Source: CAUPWF01 sp044425815
GTDB taxonomy: Bacteria; Bacillota; Clostridia; Lachnospirales; Lachnospiraceae
Assembly (NCBI GenBank): GCA_044425815.1
Contig: JAWXVA010000006.1
Span: forward strand, 1-52,975
Direction: 5' to 3'
DNA: 52,975 nucleotides
The notes below the pieces were generated by a model. The model was not told where the DNA came from, ran no database searches, and was given only the letters and a program-made list of their open reading frames with translations. Position 1 is the first letter of the stretch, and the number at the start of each line of letters is the position of its first letter. Position numbers and translations under genes: made by a program. Shown here piece by piece: positions 15,855 to 25,096 of this stretch.

Positions 15855-17078
15855 ATGAGAGCTTATGAACGTTTATTAAAGTATGTAGCGGTACACACAC
15901 AGAGTGACCCTAACAGTACTACTGTTCCAACTTCCGAGTGTCAATTTGACCTTGCACATCTATTAGTAGATGAAATGAAGGCTATGGGAATTGCAGATGC
16001 ACATGTTGATGAACACTGCTATGTGTATGGTCATATTCCTGCTACGGCTGGTTGTGAATCTGCACCAAAACTAGGATTTATTGCACACATGGACACATCA
16101 CCTGATTTTTCTGGTTTAAATGTAAATCCAGTAATTATCGAGAATTACGATGGGGAAGACGTTGTACTTGGTTCTAGCGACAAGGTACTATCTAAGTCTA
16201 TTTTCAAACATCTTCCTACTCTTAAAAGTCGTACTTTGATCACCACCGATGGTACTACACTATTAGGTGCTGACGACAAAGCTGGTGTAGCTGAAATACT
16301 TACAATGGCAGAACGTTTAATTGCAGAAAATATTCCACACGGTCCTATTTGCATCGGATTTACTCCTGATGAGGAAGTAGGTACAGGCGCTGCTACTTTT
16401 GACCTTGAAACATTTGATGCTGACTACGCTTATACATTAGATGGTAGTGTAGAAGGCGAAATTCAATATGAGAACTTCACAGCTTCAAGTGCTGATTTTG
16501 TAATCAAAGGATTTAGTGTACATCCTGGAACGAGTAAGGACACTATGATTAATGCTTCGTTAGTTGCATGTGAAATAAATAGCATGCTACCTACTTACGA
16601 GACACCTTCCCACACAGAAGGATATGAAGGATTCTATCATTTAATGAGTATCAAAGGCGATGTTGTAAGTGCTGAACTTCATTATATTGTTCGTGATTTT
16701 ACTGATGAATTGATGGAAGCAAGAAAGAATACACTCCGTCTAATCGCCAAATCTATTAATGAAAAATATGGAGAAGATACTGTTGTACTAACGTTGAAGG
16801 ATCAATACAAGAATATGCGTAGTCATATCGAAGGTATGGATTGTCTACATCTCGTTGAAAATGCTGTAACTGCTTGTAAGGCTGTCGGCATCACACCTAT
16901 CGTACAACCAATCCGTGGTGGTACAGATGGAGCACAATTAACCTATAAAGGATTGCCTTGTCCTAACCTTGGAACTGGTGGTTTCTCTTTCCATGGACCT
17001 TACGAGCATATCACGGTAGAAGCGATGGACTTATCTACCGATATGATTGTTGAATTAATTAAGTTATATAGTAAATAA
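15855..17078 (+). CDS. pepT: Peptidase T (tripeptidase, M20B)
   Basis: 407 residues from the ATG at 15855, which gives the family's usual length of about 408. This ATG lies six bases after AGAGGA, whereas the in-frame ATG at 15837 overlaps that ribosome binding site. Zinc-ligand motifs are all visible: FIAHMDTSPDF, LLGADDKAGVAEI, FTPDEEVGTG and the C-terminal IRGGTDGAQLTYKGLPCPNLGTGG. PepT removes N-terminal residues from tripeptides in the cytoplasm. It is a single gene with its own promoter, 34 bases ahead of the helicase gene. Confidence 0.95.
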   Translation: MRAYERLLKYVAVHTQSDPNSTTVPTSECQFDLAHLLVDEMKAMGIADAHVDEHCYVYGHIPATAGCESAPKLGFIAHMDTSPDFSGLNVNPVIIENYDGEDVVLGSSDKVLSKSIFKHLPTLKSRTLITTDGTTLLGADDKAGVAEILTMAERLIAENIPHGPICIGFTPDEEVGTGAATFDLETFDADYAYTLDGSVEGEIQYENFTASSADFVIKGFSVHPGTSKDTMINASLVACEINSMLPTYETPSHTEGYEGFYHLMSIKGDVVSAELHYIVRDFTDELMEARKNTLRLIAKSINEKYGEDTVVLTLKDQYKNMRSHIEGMDCLHLVENAVTACKAVGITPIVQPIRGGTDGAQLTYKGLPCPNLGTGGFSFHGPYEHITVEAMDLSTDMIVELIKLYSK

Positions 17079-17112
17079 ACGTTTTATCACACACGTTACA
17101 GATTGGAATCCT

Positions 17113-18522
17113 ATGAATTATTTTAACGAATTACCTTTATCACCTTCCATACAGCGGGCGCTTCAAGAATTAGGATATGTTACCATGACACCTATCCAAC
17201 AGCTTGCAATCCCACTTATGCTTGAAGGTACTTCAATCATAGCGAAAGCAGAAACAGGCAGCGGGAAAACCGCTGCCTACTCTATTCCTATGATTGAACA
17301 AATTGATTGGCTAGAGAATAAGCCACAAGGCCTTGTAATCGCACCGAATCGAGAACTTGCAATTCAGATTGCAGAAGATATCAACCATATTGGTCGATAC
17401 AAGAGAATCAAAGCACTTCCTATTTATGGACGCGCTTCTATTAAGGAGCAAACCCTTGCACTTAAACAAAAGAACCACATTATTTCTGGTACACCTGGAC
17501 GACTTATGGATTTAATCGAAAAAGGGGTACTTAACTTAGACAAATTACGTTTTCTCATTATCGATGAAGCCGACGAACTGTTACAAGAAGAATTTTTGTC
17601 ACAATTAGAACTGGTTTTTCAGAATCTACCAACTAACTGTATCATTTCTTTATTTTCAGCAACTATTTCTGAACAAGTAGAGCGTATCTCTCACCTCCAT
17701 GACACTGCATTTACTTTTATTGATGCCACGATGCTGGATACGCTACAAATTCAAGAATTCACCTATCATAGCATAGACACTCGAAAGCCACAGGATTTAC
17801 TCTCTTTGTTAGCACTTCACCCGAATCAAGGTGGCATTATCTTCACAGGAACTAAGATTGTATCTGAGAAAGTCTGTAAAGTACTTAGACGCGCGAATAT
17901 TAGTGCTTCCTTTATCCATGCAGACTTAGAACAACGCAAGCGGATTCAACATATGAATGAGTTTAAGACTGGTAAATATTTATTTCTTGTTGCTACAGAT
18001 CTAAGCGCGAGAGGAATCGATGTGGATGGCATTGATTTAGTCATTAATTACGACCTTCCCACTACTCCTGCCAATTATACGCATCGCATTGGACGCATTG
18101 GTAGAAATGGGCGTTCAGGAACTGCCATCAACCTTGTAACACCAGAACAGATGGTTTATCTAAAACGTATCGAGAACTTAACGGAAAAAGATTTGACACC
18201 TATAGATATTCCAACTTCGTATGAGACGCCCACTAATACGCAGAGTCCAGTCATATCTCGTTCCAAAAAGGGAAGCAACGTGGGGACTGATATTACGAGA
18301 TTATATATCAATGGTGGTAAACGAAAGAAATTACGAGCTGCTGATATTGTAGGTACTTTGTGTAGTATTCATTCTATTACACCCGATGATATCGGAATTA
18401 TCGAAATCAAGGAAAATGAAACTTATGTAGAACTATTAAACGGTAAGGGAAATTTAGCTTTAACCGAACTACGTGAAAAGACAATCAAGGGCCGAAAATA
18501 TAAGGTACATATTGCGAAATAA
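17113..18522 (+). CDS. dbpA: DEAD-box RNA helicase, DbpA/YxiN type
   Basis: 469 residues. Helicase motifs appear in order: TPIQQLAIP (Q motif), AKAETGSGKT (46-53, Walker A), PNRELAIQI, GTPGRL, IIDEADELL (DEAD box), LFSATI (SAT), DLSARGIDVDG and HRIGRIGRNGRSG. The C-terminal segment (about 395-469, TRLYINGGKRKKLRAADIVG onward) is the DbpA RNA-binding domain, which in Escherichia coli and Bacillus recognises hairpin 92 of 23S rRNA during 50S assembly. The ribosome binding site is weak (TTGGAA). A hairpin terminator with a T7 tail lies downstream at 18611-18657. Confidence 0.92.
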   Translation: MNYFNELPLSPSIQRALQELGYVTMTPIQQLAIPLMLEGTSIIAKAETGSGKTAAYSIPMIEQIDWLENKPQGLVIAPNRELAIQIAEDINHIGRYKRIKALPIYGRASIKEQTLALKQKNHIISGTPGRLMDLIEKGVLNLDKLRFLIIDEADELLQEEFLSQLELVFQNLPTNCIISLFSATISEQVERISHLHDTAFTFIDATMLDTLQIQEFTYHSIDTRKPQDLLSLLALHPNQGGIIFTGTKIVSEKVCKVLRRANISASFIHADLEQRKRIQHMNEFKTGKYLFLVATDLSARGIDVDGIDLVINYDLPTTPANYTHRIGRIGRNGRSGTAINLVTPEQMVYLKRIENLTEKDLTPIDIPTSYETPTNTQSPVISRSKKGSNVGTDITRLYINGGKRKKLRAADIVGTLCSIHSITPDDIGIIEIKENETYVELLNGKGNLALTELREKTIKGRKYKVHIAK

Positions 18523-18610
18523 CAACTGATATGATTTTATATTTATTTAATACTTTTAACTCACACAGGTGTTGACTTTATCACTCAACATCCTCTATAC
18601 TGATTTCAGA

Positions 18611-18657
18611 AGAGCAACTGCGATTATATGAATATATGATTGCCCTGCTCTTTTTTT
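18611..18657 (+). terminator. Intrinsic terminator downstream of dbpA
   Basis: AGAGCA (18611-18616) pairs with TGCTCT (18646-18651), with further partial pairing inside (ATTATATGA with ATATATGAT), followed by TTTTTTT. It lies about 90 bases after the dbpA stop. Confidence 0.65.
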
Positions 18658-18753
18658 GCATCATTGTAACTTATAAGATATTTTTTACAATATTCTATAT
18701 TTAGAATCATTTCGACTCATACTATAAATTGAATGAAAGTGAGGATTATTATT

Positions 18754-19611
18754 ATGAACTTCAAACAACATGCTATTAAATTCACAAAGGATTCTTTCAT
18801 CGACTTTGCAGGAGGTTTCCTTATTGCGATGGGAATCTACAATTTCTCTGTCCATGCACAATTTCCAATGACTGGAGTCTCTGGTATTGCACTGATTTTT
18901 TATCATTTATTTGGACTACCGATTGGTGCCTTAACCATGTTATTTAATGTTCCTATTATCCTTGGTTGTTATAAAATCCTTGGGCGGGATTTCTTTATCA
19001 CATCCCTTAAGACAATTATTATCACTTCCTTAGTTGTGGACTACATTGCTCCTTTTATCCCTCTTTATTATGGCGATATCATGCTAGCAGCCATTTGCAC
19101 TGGAGTATTCTCCGGGCTAGGATATGCGATGATTTATATGAATAACACTTCTACTGGTGGAATGGATTTTGTAATCATGTCTATCCGTGCGAAACATCCT
19201 CATTTATCAATCGGAAAGATTTCTTTTGTAACCGATGTAACCATTGTACTACTGGGTGGGTTTATCTATAAAAATATTGACGGTATTATCTACGGTATCA
19301 TCATTTGCTACCTACAATCATTTGTAATAGACAAATTAATGTACGGAATCGATTCTGGGAAAATGACATTTATTGTGACCGATTCAGGCGATGATATGGC
19401 TTCCATGATCAGTCATGTAACCGGTCGCGGCGCCACTTTATTAAAAGGCGTCGGCAGTTATTCTAAAGATGACAAATCTGTTGTAATGTGCGCATGCAAT
19501 AATAAACAAATGTTTCAGATTAAAAAACTTGCCAAGAAAGTAGACCCTTCCAGTTTTACAGTTATAATGGAATCTAATGAAGTTCTTGGTGAGGGGTTTA
19601 AAGATAGTTAA
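18754..19611 (+). CDS. YitT-family membrane protein (DUF161/DUF2179)
   Basis: 285 residues from the ATG at 18754, eight bases after AGTGAGGA; an upstream in-frame ATG (18733) is poorly placed. About five or six membrane segments lie in residues 15-200 (FAGGFLIAMGIYNF, GLPIGALTMLFNVPIILG, LAAICTGVFSGLGYAMIY and others), including the NNTSTGGMDFV motif. A cytoplasmic DUF2179 domain follows (about 205-285: MTFIVTDSGDDMASMI, GRGATLLKGVGSYS). YitT proteins are widespread in Firmicutes; their transported substrate, if any, is not established. Confidence 0.88.
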   Translation: MNFKQHAIKFTKDSFIDFAGGFLIAMGIYNFSVHAQFPMTGVSGIALIFYHLFGLPIGALTMLFNVPIILGCYKILGRDFFITSLKTIIITSLVVDYIAPFIPLYYGDIMLAAICTGVFSGLGYAMIYMNNTSTGGMDFVIMSIRAKHPHLSIGKISFVTDVTIVLLGGFIYKNIDGIIYGIIICYLQSFVIDKLMYGIDSGKMTFIVTDSGDDMASMISHVTGRGATLLKGVGSYSKDDKSVVMCACNNKQMFQIKKLAKKVDPSSFTVIMESNEVLGEGFKDS

Positions 19612-19632
19612 GTATCTTATTCAACCATAGTA

Positions 19633-19767
19633 TATCGAGGTGCTTACAAGTAATAAAAGGTAATTAACATATTTACGCAAAGTTAAACACAATTATTACT
19701 TGTGTCCCACCTTGATACGTGGTTTCACAGGCGAGTTGCAAATTGCGACATCGTTTCATGAAACCAT
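19633..19767. other. Two consecutive imperfect hairpins in an intergenic region
   Basis: Arm 19633-19655 is nearly complementary to 19694-19717 (TATTACTTGT and ACCT-GATA blocks match). Immediately after, TGGTTTCA (19720-19727) pairs with TGAAACCA (19759-19766), enclosing GTTGC-AAATT-GCGAC. The first could be the terminator of the YitT gene; the second is unexplained. No known RNA family was recognised. Confidence 0.4.
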
Positions 19768-19829
19768 ATGGTATTGATACAATGCTTATGCCAAGTTCGA
19801 AAACGTTAATATCTGAAAATCTATATTTA

Positions 19830-19859
19830 TTGGCAATTTTCTTCTTTCTTTGCTATACT
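19830..19859 (+). promoter_or_regulatory. Probable promoter of the 2-hydroxyacid dehydrogenase gene
   Basis: TTGGCA (19830-19835), 18-base spacer, TATACT (19854-19859), about 35 bases upstream of the start codon. Confidence 0.55.
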
Positions 19860-19893
19860 TTCTTATATAAAACGAATTGTAAGGAGCATTCAT

Positions 19894-20829
19894 ATGAAAA
19901 TTGTATTTTTAGATGTAAAAACTATTGGTGAAGATATTGATTTATCTGGATTCGAACAATTGGGAGAAGTTGTCACTTACAGCTTCACTTCTTCTAAGGA
20001 GGCTCCAGAACGTGTGAAGGACGCAGATGTGATTATTCTGAACAAAGTGCAGATTAATGAGGACACAATTGGAACTGCCGAGCATTTAAAGCTTGTATGT
20101 GTGACTGCGACTGGGACTAATAATTTGGACAAGGATTATTTAGACAGCAAGGGAATTGCTTGGAGAAATGTAGCTGGATATTCTACTGCTTCTGTAACCC
20201 AGCATACTTTTGCGCTCCTATTTTATTTATTAGAAAAACTCCCTTATTATGATAAATATGTAAAGGAAGAACGCTATGTAAACGATGTGATTTTTACGCA
20301 TTTTGGTGAAGTCTTCCATGAGCTTACCGGAAAAACATTTGGAATCATTGGACTTGGTGAAATCGGAAGAAATGTAGCCACCATTGCGAAACTTTTTGGT
20401 GCGAACGTTATCTATTATTCCGCTTCAGGTGGTGAGCCGCAAGAAGGATTTACTCAAGTGGACTTTGACACACTGCTAACCACATCCGATGTTCTCTCTG
20501 TTCATGCACCGTTAAACGAATCTACGGAAGGTCTCATGAATAAAGCAGCATTTGCTAAGATGAAATCTACTGCTATTTTCTTAAACTTAGGTCGTGGACC
20601 AATTGTTGTGGAAGAAGATCTTACCGAAGCCCTTGAAAATGGAGTCATCGCTGCAGCAGGTCTAGATGTGCTTGCAGTAGAACCAATGCAAGAATCTTGC
20701 CCTTATCTTCGTATTAAAGATAGTCAAAAGTTAATTATCACGCCACATATTGCATGGGCAAGTGTAGAAGCACGCAACAGGCTCATGAGTATGATTCTAC
20801 AACAAGTTCAAGATTTCTCTCTTTCCTAA
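19894..20829 (+). CDS. D-2-hydroxyacid dehydrogenase (NAD-dependent)
   Basis: 311 residues with the D-isomer-specific 2-hydroxyacid dehydrogenase fold. It shows the Rossmann loop GIIGLGEIGRNVA (near 150), LNLGRGPIVVEEDL with the catalytic Arg region, and ITPHIAWAS with the catalytic His. It is closest in feel to glycerate/hydroxypyruvate reductases (HprA type), but arylpyruvate- or 2-ketoacid-reducing members look alike. The start has AAGGAG seven bases upstream. It lies upstream of iorAB and the arylacetate-CoA-ligase-like gene but has its own hairpin terminator, so a link to aromatic 2-ketoacid metabolism is only suggestive. Confidence 0.88.
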   Translation: MKIVFLDVKTIGEDIDLSGFEQLGEVVTYSFTSSKEAPERVKDADVIILNKVQINEDTIGTAEHLKLVCVTATGTNNLDKDYLDSKGIAWRNVAGYSTASVTQHTFALLFYLLEKLPYYDKYVKEERYVNDVIFTHFGEVFHELTGKTFGIIGLGEIGRNVATIAKLFGANVIYYSASGGEPQEGFTQVDFDTLLTTSDVLSVHAPLNESTEGLMNKAAFAKMKSTAIFLNLGRGPIVVEEDLTEALENGVIAAAGLDVLAVEPMQESCPYLRIKDSQKLIITPHIAWASVEARNRLMSMILQQVQDFSLS

Positions 20830-20839
20830 TTACTAGAAA

Positions 20840-20894
20840 ACTGCCACATCGTACATTTCCAATTAAAATCATGGAATGTAACGACTGTGGCAGT
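20840..20894 (+). terminator. Hairpin terminator after the 2-hydroxyacid dehydrogenase gene
   Basis: ACTGCCACA (20840-20848) pairs with TGTGGCAGT (20886-20894), and TACATT with AATGTA inside. It starts 10 bases after the stop codon. No clear T tract follows. Confidence 0.55.
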
Positions 20895-21196
20895 CACTCA
20901 TTATCCCGTTAGATATACAATAATTCCTATCGCTATATGTTAGATGATGATGCTAGATATGTCGTATTTCAGTGTTTTCTGCTTTATTGGGTTTATTTTT
21001 CTGATTTGTAAGCATGAAAGCTCTGATTAACATAAAGAAATGATTCTAGATTCCACAAAATGTGACAGATAAATAGAAGGGATATGTTTTGAATTCAGTA
21101 TACTTTGTTATGTTTGAAAATACAAGGTAAACCATTCGACAAATTCCGCCTCCGTTCAACTGTTGCCTTCACTTTACAGAATTAACGTGAAAACGC

Positions 21197-21224
21197 TTGA
21201 CTTTTCTCTGCCTCGTAGTATGAT
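21197..21224 (+). promoter_or_regulatory. iorAB promoter with a cre-like half site
   Basis: TTGACT (21197-21202), 16-base spacer, TATGAT (21219-21224), about 40 bases before the iorA start. TGAAAACGCTT (21188-21198), overlapping the -35 element, matches the left part of the CcpA cre consensus but the right end does not. Confidence 0.5.
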
Positions 21225-21265
21225 TAAAATAGTATGTTTTTAGATAATGAAGGCGAGGAATATAT

Positions 21266-23140
21266 ATGGAATTTTTAATGGGAAATGAAGCCATTGCACT
21301 CGGTGCAATGCATGCAGGAGTCGGATTTGTTAGTGGGTATCCTGGCACTCCTTCTACTGAAATATTAGAAACTGTAGCTAAGCATAACGATGGTTCTGTC
21401 TATGTGGAATGGTCGGTAAACGAGAAGTCTGCTATGGAAGTTGCTGTAGGTGCTGCTTATTCAGGCGTTCGGACCATGGTAACTATGAAGCAAGTTGGTT
21501 TGAATGTTGCATCCGATCCACTTATGAGTCTTACTTATCTTACGATTAAAGGTGGTATGGTCATTGTGGTTGCCGATGATCCAGGCCCTATCTCATCTCA
21601 GACTGAACAAGATACCAGACATTTTGCACAGTTCTGTAAATTGCCTGTATTTGACCCTTCTTCTCCTGAAGAAGCGTATGAGATGATAATCGACGCATTT
21701 GAATATTCAGAGCGTTACAATACGCCTGTACTATTTCGACCAACTACGCGTGTCTGTCATGGCTGTACCGCTATTGAAGTGAAGCCGATTCGACAACCTG
21801 AAATTCCAGAAGGATTTATCAAAGATTCTTCCAAATGGGTTATCTTCCCACGTGTTGCTTATGCAAATCATATTAAAATGGAAGCACGCAATATAGAATT
21901 AGAAACGGTATTTTCAGACTATCGTTTTAATACATTACATATAGGCAGTATGGCTAACCAGTCTGAGGTGGGTTCTCAGACGAATATAGACGATAAAATC
22001 ATCGCTACTGGTGGTGTGAGTTATGAATATGTACGTGAAGCATTGGCGATATTGGGCGTAGATTGTACTGTTCTTAAAGTTGGTACTCCACATCCATTTC
22101 CAGCACCGCTTGCATTAGAAGCGCTAGAAAATGTTTCTGAAGTATTAGTTGTGGAAGAGTTAGACCCAGTTATAGAACGTGAATTAGTATATTTATGTGG
22201 AAAGCATCATTTAGCTACTGATATCAAAGGTAAATTAACTGGTTCCATTGCAAATGCTGGTGAACACACCGTAGAATCTGTTCGCCAAGCAATTATTGCA
22301 TTTTTACAATTAGAAGATACTGCTTCTAATACAAATGTTTCTAAAACAAATACTGCTACAAATACTGCTACTGATAGTGAACCTATTCCACCTCTTCCTA
22401 TCCGCCCACCTGTTCTATGTGCAGGATGCCCACACCGTGCATCATTTTATGCGGTAAAGAAGGCGATGCAAGGACAAGAAGCTGTATTTTCTGGGGATAT
22501 CGGATGTTACACGCTTGGCAATGCTGCTCCACTTGACATGGTCGATACTTGTCTATGTATGGGTGCAGGTGTTACCATTGCGCAAGGGCTTAATCGCATC
22601 AAACCTGATACTAAGAATTTCGCTTTTATCGGAGACTCCACCTTCTTCCACACTGGAATCGCTGGCGTGGTAAATGGAGTCTATAATGAACATAATATGG
22701 TGCTTGTTGTATTAGATAATTCTACAACTGCTATGACTGGACACCAACCACACCCAGGGACTGGGAAAACGATGATGGGGTCCGTTGCAGAGAAAATCGA
22801 CATTGAGAAGGTGCTTCGTGCTCTCGGTATCGAATCGGTTCAGAAAGTGAATCCACTTGACCATGAGAAGGCTGTAGAAGCAGTGAAAATTGCCGCTGAT
22901 ATTTACGGCATGTCTGCTATTATATTTGAATCGCCATGTATTGCTGTTACGAAGCCAGCTCCACGCTCCGTTGTGGATACTGACAAATGTATTGGATGTA
23001 AGAAATGTGTGAAAGAACTTGGATGTCCAGCCATTGTATTAGATGGAAAAAAAGTTAAAATTGAACCTGCATTATGCTACGGCTGTACGCTATGTGAAGC
23101 AATATGTCCAGTCGGTGCTATCAAAGGAGGGTGTAAATAA
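21266..23140 (+). CDS. iorA: Indolepyruvate:ferredoxin oxidoreductase, alpha subunit
   Basis: 624 residues. The enzyme oxidatively decarboxylates aryl pyruvates (from Trp, Phe, Tyr) to aryl-acetyl-CoA, reducing ferredoxin. The N-terminal pyrimidine-binding domain begins LMGNEAIALGAMHAGVGF with SGYPGTPSTEI. The central TPP-binding domain shows CAGCPHR and GDIGCYTLG. The C-terminus holds two [4Fe-4S] cluster motifs, CIGCKKCVKELGCP and CYGCTLCEAICP. A low-complexity Asn/Thr-rich linker (NTNVSKTNTATNTATDSEP, near residues 354-372) separates the transketolase-C-like and TPP domains. Its stop TAA overlaps the iorB ATG by one base. Confidence 0.95.
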   Translation: MEFLMGNEAIALGAMHAGVGFVSGYPGTPSTEILETVAKHNDGSVYVEWSVNEKSAMEVAVGAAYSGVRTMVTMKQVGLNVASDPLMSLTYLTIKGGMVIVVADDPGPISSQTEQDTRHFAQFCKLPVFDPSSPEEAYEMIIDAFEYSERYNTPVLFRPTTRVCHGCTAIEVKPIRQPEIPEGFIKDSSKWVIFPRVAYANHIKMEARNIELETVFSDYRFNTLHIGSMANQSEVGSQTNIDDKIIATGGVSYEYVREALAILGVDCTVLKVGTPHPFPAPLALEALENVSEVLVVEELDPVIERELVYLCGKHHLATDIKGKLTGSIANAGEHTVESVRQAIIAFLQLEDTASNTNVSKTNTATNTATDSEPIPPLPIRPPVLCAGCPHRASFYAVKKAMQGQEAVFSGDIGCYTLGNAAPLDMVDTCLCMGAGVTIAQGLNRIKPDTKNFAFIGDSTFFHTGIAGVVNGVYNEHNMVLVVLDNSTTAMTGHQPHPGTGKTMMGSVAEKIDIEKVLRALGIESVQKVNPLDHEKAVEAVKIAADIYGMSAIIFESPCIAVTKPAPRSVVDTDKCIGCKKCVKELGCPAIVLDGKKVKIEPALCYGCTLCEAICPVGAIKGGCK

Positions 23141-23718
23141 TGAATTGTATTCTAACAGGAGTAGGCGGACAAGGTACTGTTCTCGCCTCTAAATTAATTG
23201 CAAGTACTGCCCTTGAAAATGGATTAATGGTGCGCACAGCTGAAACCATCGGTATGGCACAAAGAGGTGGATGTGTTGTCAGCCACGTTCGCACTGGGGA
23301 ACACATCTATTCACCACTAATTTCTTATGGGCAGGCAGATATTATTATTGGATTTGAACCTGCGGAAGCTGTTCGTTGCCTTCCATATCTCAAAGAAGGC
23401 GGCACTGTCGTCGTGAGTAATCGAGGAATGCAACCAGTTACTGCTGCACTGAGTAATTACGCTTATGACGGTTCGGAAATGATGGAATATCTACGAACAC
23501 ATGTTGCCAACTTAATCGAAATTGATGGAGAAACAATCTGTGGGGAAATTGGTTCTGTAAAAGCACTTAACACCGTACTACTCGGTGCTGCTCTTACAAG
23601 CAATACATTGGGTATTACAAAGGAACAACTTGTTCATTCTATCGAACGAACACTAGCTGAGAAATATGTCGCTATGAATCTAAATGCGCTAGATGCTGGA
23701 ATCAATGCTGCTAGCTAG
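23140..23718 (+). CDS. iorB: Indolepyruvate:ferredoxin oxidoreductase, beta subunit
   Basis: 192 residues, the usual length. It has the pyruvate:ferredoxin-oxidoreductase gamma-type fold, with GVGGQGTVLASKLIA at the start and the AQRGGCVVSHVR block. It overlaps iorA by one base and is preceded by AAAGGAGGG, so it is tightly coupled for stoichiometric assembly. The PaaK-like gene follows after 42 bases. Confidence 0.95.
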   Translation: MNCILTGVGGQGTVLASKLIASTALENGLMVRTAETIGMAQRGGCVVSHVRTGEHIYSPLISYGQADIIIGFEPAEAVRCLPYLKEGGTVVVSNRGMQPVTAALSNYAYDGSEMMEYLRTHVANLIEIDGETICGEIGSVKALNTVLLGAALTSNTLGITKEQLVHSIERTLAEKYVAMNLNALDAGINAAS

Positions 23719-23760
23719 ATATGATTTATAGACTTACAACAATGATTTAGGGGGATGCTA

Positions 23761-24996
23761 ATGAGCCGAATAAATGAGGAAACATTTACACTGATACAAA
23801 AAACAATCTATCTAGCAATGACAGGTGGAGAGTTCTATAAAAAGAAATATTCTGGGATTTGTCCTGAAGACATTCAAACATTGGAGGATTTTCAGAAACT
23901 TCCATTTACAGATAAGGGAGACCTTCGTGATGCTTATCCACTTGGATTACAATCGATGCCTGAAGAAAAAATTGTGCGTATCCACTCTTCTTCTGGTACA
24001 ACTGGAACGCCTGTTATTATCCCTTATACCGCGCAGGATGTGGATGATTGGGCTGAAATATTTAAACGTTGTTACGAAGTAGCTGGTTTAACCAACCTTG
24101 ACCGTGTACACATCACACCAGGTTACGGTCTCTGGACTGCTGGGATTGGCTTCCAGAATGGCGCAGAGAAATTAGGTGCTATGGTAATACCTATGGGACC
24201 TGGAAATACCGACAAACAGCTCAAAATGATGATGGACATGGGAAGTACCGTGCTATGCGCCACTTCTTCGTATGCCCTCTTACTTGCAGAAGAAATTGAG
24301 AAACGAGGTATCAAAGATCAGATCAAATTACGAAAAGGTGTAATTGGTTCTGAACGTTGGGGCGAGAAAATGAGACGACGCATCGCCAACGAGCTGGGCG
24401 TACAACTCTATGATATCTATGGACTAACAGAAATCTATGGTCCTGGAGTAGCAATCAGCTGTGATTATGAATGTGGAATGCATTATTGGGATGATTATTT
24501 CTATTTCGAGATTATTGATCCTAAAACTGGTGAATTAGTCCCAGAAGGAGAACTTGGAGAATTAGTGGTAACCACCCTTCGCAAAGAAGGCGCACCGCTG
24601 ATTCGCTATCGCACACACGACCTAACAAGATTCCTTCCTGGAGAATGTAAATGTGGCTGCCCATACCCTCGTATTGACACGTTAGTTGGACGTACTGATG
24701 ATATGATTAAGGTCAAAGGTGTAAATATCTTCCCTAGCCAAATCGAAGAAGCACTGCAACAAGTCGATGGAGCTAGCAGTGAATACCAAGTAATGATCGA
24801 CCATTTGAACGGAAAAGACATTATGACCATTTACTTTGAAACGCCTTGCACAGATAATCGTGGTGCAATTGAAAAGCAATTACGGGATATCTGTAAGACG
24901 AAGATAGGGGTATTGATTGTTCCTAAAGCTGTTGATATGGGTGAGTTGCCTCGAAGTGAGAAGAAATCTAGTCGGATATTTGATAATCGATATTAA
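23761..24996 (+). CDS. Phenylacetate-CoA ligase-like AMP-forming enzyme
   Basis: 411 residues from the ATG at 23761, six bases after GGGGG; the ATG at 23755 is too close to that ribosome binding site. It is an ANL-superfamily member of PaaK type: RIHSSSGTTGTPVIIPYT (phosphate loop), DIYGLTEIYGPG, and YRTHDLTRFLPGECKCGCPYPR with paired cysteines near residues 300-302. Directly downstream of iorAB, it could run in reverse to conserve ATP from aryl-acetyl-CoA, giving phenylacetate or indoleacetate, or activate the free acids. That direction is inference from gene context. A strong hairpin terminator follows. Confidence 0.9.
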   Translation: MSRINEETFTLIQKTIYLAMTGGEFYKKKYSGICPEDIQTLEDFQKLPFTDKGDLRDAYPLGLQSMPEEKIVRIHSSSGTTGTPVIIPYTAQDVDDWAEIFKRCYEVAGLTNLDRVHITPGYGLWTAGIGFQNGAEKLGAMVIPMGPGNTDKQLKMMMDMGSTVLCATSSYALLLAEEIEKRGIKDQIKLRKGVIGSERWGEKMRRRIANELGVQLYDIYGLTEIYGPGVAISCDYECGMHYWDDYFYFEIIDPKTGELVPEGELGELVVTTLRKEGAPLIRYRTHDLTRFLPGECKCGCPYPRIDTLVGRTDDMIKVKGVNIFPSQIEEALQQVDGASSEYQVMIDHLNGKDIMTIYFETPCTDNRGAIEKQLRDICKTKIGVLIVPKAVDMGELPRSEKKSSRIFDNRY

Positions 24997-25005
24997 AAAA
25001 ATAGC

Positions 25006-25042
25006 AATGCCCCATAAGTTGTTCTCCTACTTATGGGGCATT
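25006..25042. terminator. Bidirectional terminator between the PaaK-like gene and malQ
   Basis: Perfect 14-bp inverted repeat (AATGCCCCATAAGT at 25006-25019 with its complement at 25029-25042) and a nine-base loop. A-rich sequence lies on the left and T-rich sequence on the right, so it suits both convergent genes. Confidence 0.85.
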
Positions 25043-25096
25043 ATTTCCATTCAATATTTATTTTCCAACTTCATTCTTTCACATTCACATTGACAC

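Larger units (their letters stand above)
20830..21265. other. 436-base intergenic region
   Basis: It holds a hairpin terminator at 20840-20894 and a promoter at 21197-21224. The roughly 300 AT-rich bases between them contain no ORF, repeat or RNA family that I recognise. Confidence 0.6.
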
